From positions 4,404,501 through 4,468,500 of the forward strand of contig OX485808.1 of the NCBI GenBank assembly GCA_950295325.1: a stretch of DNA of 64,000 bases, given 5' to 3'. The DNA is from Polytrichum commune (Eukaryota; Streptophyta; Polytrichopsida; Polytrichales; Polytrichaceae). Of the stretch, positions 59,701 through 64,000 are shown in pieces. The notes beneath the pieces are model-generated. The model did not search any database. It was given only the letters and a program-made list of their open reading frames with translations, and was not told where the DNA came from. Within the stretch, counting starts at the first letter, position 1; every line of letters starts with the position of its first letter. Position numbers and translations under genes: made by a program.

Positions 59701-62430
59701 GTATATCTTAAATTGAATATAGCTTCGAAGCCGATACCCGAATGGTCGGGGTATTGAGATGTCCGTATATGTTACTCGGTAATATGTGACACCATGGGAT
59801 TAGGAAATAATTAATAAGCACACATCAAGTGGATATGAACACCACTATTGAAGTTTTGCAGCATTTGTAAGATGACAATTATTATCAACTTGATGGTCAA
59901 GTTGATAGAAAGACCTAGTTCTACATTCTAAAATATAGATGTGAATTAAACAAATTATAATATAATTGGGTTGTAAATAGGGTTTTCCAATTCAAACGCG
60001 GCAATGAAAGGTATGTTACCAGTTGGGTTGCATATTTAATACCCACACATGCGACCTTATTGAGACCCCGGTGGAACTTATATCCACACTCCATATTGGT
60101 GGTTGTACCTAAAACCACACTATGTATCATAATCGTTTCATACGGGGGAATCAAATGCAAGATAGTGGAGCATATATTGTTGGTTTTGGGTGTGCCTACG
60201 TGAGTGGGTATGGTAATGAAAGAAAGTTAAGAATTCCATGACTCAATGAACACACATCCTTATTTATCCCGGTTTGGACCTAAATACATGCAAAACAATG
60301 ATCTACACATACACAGTTGATGTAGATCTTGAACGAGTCCAAGAGAAAAATCTTCAAACAAAATTTCTACTCCAAAAATGCTACAATAGTTAGCACAATC
60401 AAAAAAAACGCGGTGAAACCTTACATGTGCCAATGATTAAGAGGGTGCAAATATGATGTATTAAAAATAAACCTCAACTATGTATGATTATGTTTGTATA
60501 TGTCACTCTCCGTTTTATGTCCAACCAATGGGATGTTTTCTTCTACTTTGTTTTCTTACATATATATTAAGAAGAATCAAGATCTTATAAGTAACCATGT
60601 TAATAGCTCGAAGAAGTGTGCCCAAGTTCACTACCTACTAGGTTTGAACAACATGGACATTCACCGAGCATGAAATTAGTTTCAACTTTACAAGTGAAAA
60701 AGGCCCCTAGGGGCTTCAAAGACAAATTGAAAATGTGTTGTGCATAGATTCATCTTTTTATCATTTCTTAGAAGAGTGATCCTTGTTGAAGTACATTCAT
60801 TTCTCTTATGAAATTATCATGTCATAGTAATAAATTTACCTTTGGTGCAAATACAATCAAGTACATGAAGGAATCCAAGATACAATGATATGCAACCGTT
60901 TATACCTATTATTTTTAGCAACCATTTCTACACAAAATACAGTTCAATGTTTTATTTTTTATTTCTCAGAGTAAATTTATGGTTGTAGAATCAACAAAGC
61001 AAAGTGCATAACATGATAGTTTCCAAGAATGAAAAAATTCAAGTTGTGGACCAGTTGTTCTTAAGTTCAACTTTAGAGGAAATATTTTACATGTGTGTGA
61101 GGGCTAGTCCATCAACATTTGACCTTCAACAAAGGAGGGGAGTACTACACAATCTACATTGTGTTGTAAAAGAATGTATTCACGGGCCCTATGATATTTG
61201 TCACAAAAGCTAACCACAATGCATCATCATTGGATCACGTTCAGTGATATGATATAAATATATATGATTCATTATCACCATTCCACATTGACTATAAAGA
61301 AGTAATTCTTCAAACTATCTTCAATAAGAACACAAATCTTATTGTTTTGATGAAAAACTTGATGTGGATGGCTACAATCATAATTTCTTAGAGTGATGGA
61401 AAGTTGCATCTTGTGTTATGCAAGAAGTAGAATTGTCAACATATCTTGTTAGATGAAAACATTGCCTGAGATATTGAGGATAATTATTGATGAACTCTTC
61501 TAATCAAGCTACTGAAAGTGATAGTCAATTTTAGAGACTACATGTGAAAAATTATTTGATAGAGTCTACCTATTTGAGCAAGATATATCCATGTTGAGAT
61601 GTTTCGTCCTTCAAAATCAAGTGCTTGATTATTCTTAAAAAAAAATTGTATGATGACTTAAACCTTGGGTTTGAGTCACTAATTTTAGCCAATCCAACTC
61701 CAAGATAAAATTTCAACTTCATGGAGCCATTTAGGGTATTAGCTTGGACATGTGTAGCCCCAGCATGTTGCACCTATGGATACAAAATAATTGTGTTGTA
61801 TCATTTTAGCACGGTCCCCACCTTTTGAAAGGGCGATGAAACAATGAAATGATAGCCTAACCACCACCACGTAGTCCTTTGTACGTATGTATTATTATTT
61901 GGGACTTAGGTTGACTTTATGGTGTACCTTACCACATGTGGTCAGCTAAATCATAGTGGGAGTATCTAGATGAACCATATAAGGTCAAGGTATCCATAGT
62001 CAATCATATCCATTTAACCGCTCACAAGGGTACATGTAATGCCGACATGAATGAGATCTATATTTTTCTAGGCGAAGAAAGTTAGGGTTTATGTGACGGC
62101 GGATTGTAATTGATTTCCCTCATATGAGTTCTGACAATTGTCATCGCCAAGAATTAGCATTTAGATGAGCAGTTATGGTGTAACATGTAGGTCGATTTTG
62201 TGTTGCAGTAAGCTTTACTACTTTGAATTTTGTAGCAATTTCCATATTCATGAAAAAATAAAAATAAAAGTGGACTCTCCTTATAATATGTTTATGTTTA
62301 CAAAGAAAAACAATTCCATGCTAATACTCCTCCTAAACATATCCAACTCTCTTATTTTATCAACTCAAGATGCCTCAACCTTTTTATTCAACCAATCATG
62401 TGGAAATCTAGGGACTTGCCTTTAGGGGGA
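59700..62430. other. Noncoding stretch, no gene seen
   Basis: AT-rich sequence with short ORFs only. No domain, RNA gene or clear repeat structure was recognised. Confidence 0.45.
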
Positions 62431-62439
62431 GACACGCAC

Positions 62440-62760
62440 AAGCCATTTTTGATACCATTTGAATATATTTTTATGAGGACTTTGCATCTTTGGATATCAG
62501 TAGGGTATGGAAATATGAGGATTTCTTATTATTATACATATTAAAAATACACTTTGGATATATTTATCATACAAAAACCTTCAAACCTAGGTTAGATGTC
62601 CTAGTATCAATATGGTTTAGAATGGAATCAACCCAAATAATAACTCCGGTATACAAAGACTCTTTCACCTTGACATACCCACCAAAGATTGAAATTGATT
62701 TGTACTCACATTTTGATACCCACGAGTAGGTTCTTTGATACCGTTGTCAATGTTGAATAT
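62440..62760. repeat. Dispersed repeat related to 27.66-28.34 kb
   Basis: Shared ordered blocks are 'ggatatcagta.ggtatg', 'atgaggat..ttttatt'-like sequence, 'aataataactc.ggtata.a', 'ttttgatacccac' and 'tctttgatacc'. This suggests that the dispersed element at 28.3-29.0 kb extends further left, to about 27.66 kb. Confidence 0.5.
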
Positions 62761-62780
62761 ATATACCATGCATTCACTTA

Positions 62781-62835
62781 GGGCCGCTTCACACTACGGC
62801 CATCCAATTCAAGAGGCCGTGAGATTGAATGGCCA
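62781..62835. mobile_element. Possible solo end of a Harbinger-like element
   Basis: TTA is followed by GGGCCGCTTCACACTACGGC and then 'gaggccgtgag'. This resembles the left end of the element at 19005 (TTA, GGGCCACTTCACAC, 'gcccgtgacc'). No opposite end was found before the window ends, so it is truncated or coincidental. Confidence 0.35.
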
Positions 62836-63739
62836 AACTTTGTTGATAGTCCAAAAGAAATGGGCTGAAAATAGCCAATAAAATTTAGGAATTGGAGCCT
62901 TCGGTCGGGCATAGTGTCAGCCTCCAAAGGCCAAACCCAAAGTCCATACTGTAGGGAGAGAGAGTTGACTAATCTTGTCTTGATAGAACTCATGTCATAA
63001 TAGGATATGTCATCGCTATTGTAGAGTTATGTTAGGTAATGACAACATACATCCCTTTGCATACAAGGGTCTCGACAATCGATTCATCAATTATTATTCG
63101 TTCTTCAATGAGTTATTTCAACCTTTGAAGTGAAAATTGTTGCATTTTCTTTATGTCATCATTTGTTGTTAGCAACAAATTGACCAAGAAAAAGATTCAA
63201 TTGTACAAATGGTATCGTCGATTATGAATTCCGAGTTCATGTAGTTGTGTCCAAAGGTATGCCTTCCAACTGGTCACTGCAAAACGGGTACAAGAGCTAC
63301 AACCTAAATCAGTTACTCTAGTAGATCAAACCCGAAAATCACTTGATCACATGGTATAGTCAATTCTCAGTTATGGGTTACTGTAAATGTGTATAGAGTT
63401 ATCTCGACCATCCTTCTAGCCACTAAAAAAATTATTGTCCAAATAATAGCATTCATGTATAGCTCAACGACTCTTTAGTCGTTTTATTTCTAGCATGTTT
63501 ATTCAACACCAACTGTTGTGGCAACAAAATATGTGTAGAGCATAAGTTGGGAGTCAATCATAGCGTAGAGAGAAATAACAGTGTAAAACAAAAAAGATAA
63601 GCTCAAATTCAATATTCCGTGCAATATATATTTAAGCGTTCTAACTAACTATTCATTTAGTACAAGTGTGCTAGTTTCATAATTTGACAAAGAATTGTTT
63701 GCTGATTATATCAAATCAAGAGTATCATTTAATATATAA

Positions 63740-63744
<5 letters not shown>

Positions 63745-63793
<49 letters not shown>

Positions 63794-63795
63794 AG
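63745..63795. repeat. (TC)n microsatellite
   Basis: More than 20 uninterrupted TC units followed by a slightly broken continuation. Nothing else is recognised in the last kilobase. Confidence 0.95.
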
Positions 63796-64000
63796 TTCTT
63801 GACTAATGCCATGTTACATAAAAAATCAACTTTAAACTATTACATTAATAGACCTAACAGAGGTCTCCTATGCAAAACAAATGATATAAACTCTGATAAT
63901 ACTATATCTACACACATGGAAAGGATGTAACATAGATATAGATGAATGAAGTAAATATAGGGTTACGAGAACTTACCATACGTAAGTACTCCAATATAAG

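Noticed and set aside
1-64000. tRNA genes, CRISPR arrays, retrotransposon polymerase genes
   Set aside because: I looked for T-loop/anticodon patterns, regularly spaced repeat-spacer structure and reverse-transcriptase or integrase motifs. None was convincing.

Overview
The window looks like AT-rich nuclear DNA of a land plant. It has spliced genes with many short GT-AG introns, plant-type housekeeping proteins, long gene-poor stretches, and abundant small inverted-repeat elements and tandem duplications. The cation-chloride cotransporter differs from the usual flowering-plant CCC1 sequence as I recall it, which hints at a non-angiosperm. That lineage call is weak. No bacterial, organellar or viral gene was recognised.

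Three genes can be assembled exon by exon with matching splice phases, all on the minus strand. (1) Positions 13423 to 4571 hold a 16-exon K-Cl cotransporter-type SLC12/CCC protein of about 1162 residues. (2) Positions 51554 to 41608 hold a 24-exon RRP44/DIS3 exosome ribonuclease of about 940 residues, with both PIN endonuclease and RNB exonuclease active-site residues present. (3) Positions 59338 to 55484 hold a 5-exon gene of unknown function, about 337 residues. Its N-terminus weakly resembles an AP2/ERF domain, and it has a charged coiled coil and an acidic tail. The three genes have no obvious functional link: ion transport, RNA decay and possible DNA binding.

The rest is mainly repeats. 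1-4.5 kb is gene-poor, with one decayed coding remnant near 1.1-1.7 kb. 13.4-16.1 kb, upstream of the transporter, holds two diverged tandem arrays, the first of which runs into the transporter start codon. 16-41 kb is a repeat landscape: inverted-repeat elements with CACTAC-like ends, a Harbinger-like element with a TTA target duplication, a 177-bp foldback, a 21-bp minisatellite (26.8-27.4 kb), a related three-copy array (33.2-33.9 kb), and several dispersed families. RRP44 intron 2 contains a 5S-rRNA-like fragment, a Harbinger-like element, a 350-bp duplication and a copy of the end of RRP44 exon 2. 51.7-55.4 kb and 59.7-64 kb are noncoding, apart from dispersed repeats and a terminal (CT)n tract.

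No clearly new multi-gene system is visible. The best candidates for novelty are the AP2-like/coiled-coil gene, the repeat family built around an ACCGGTTGA core, and the 5S-like insertion.
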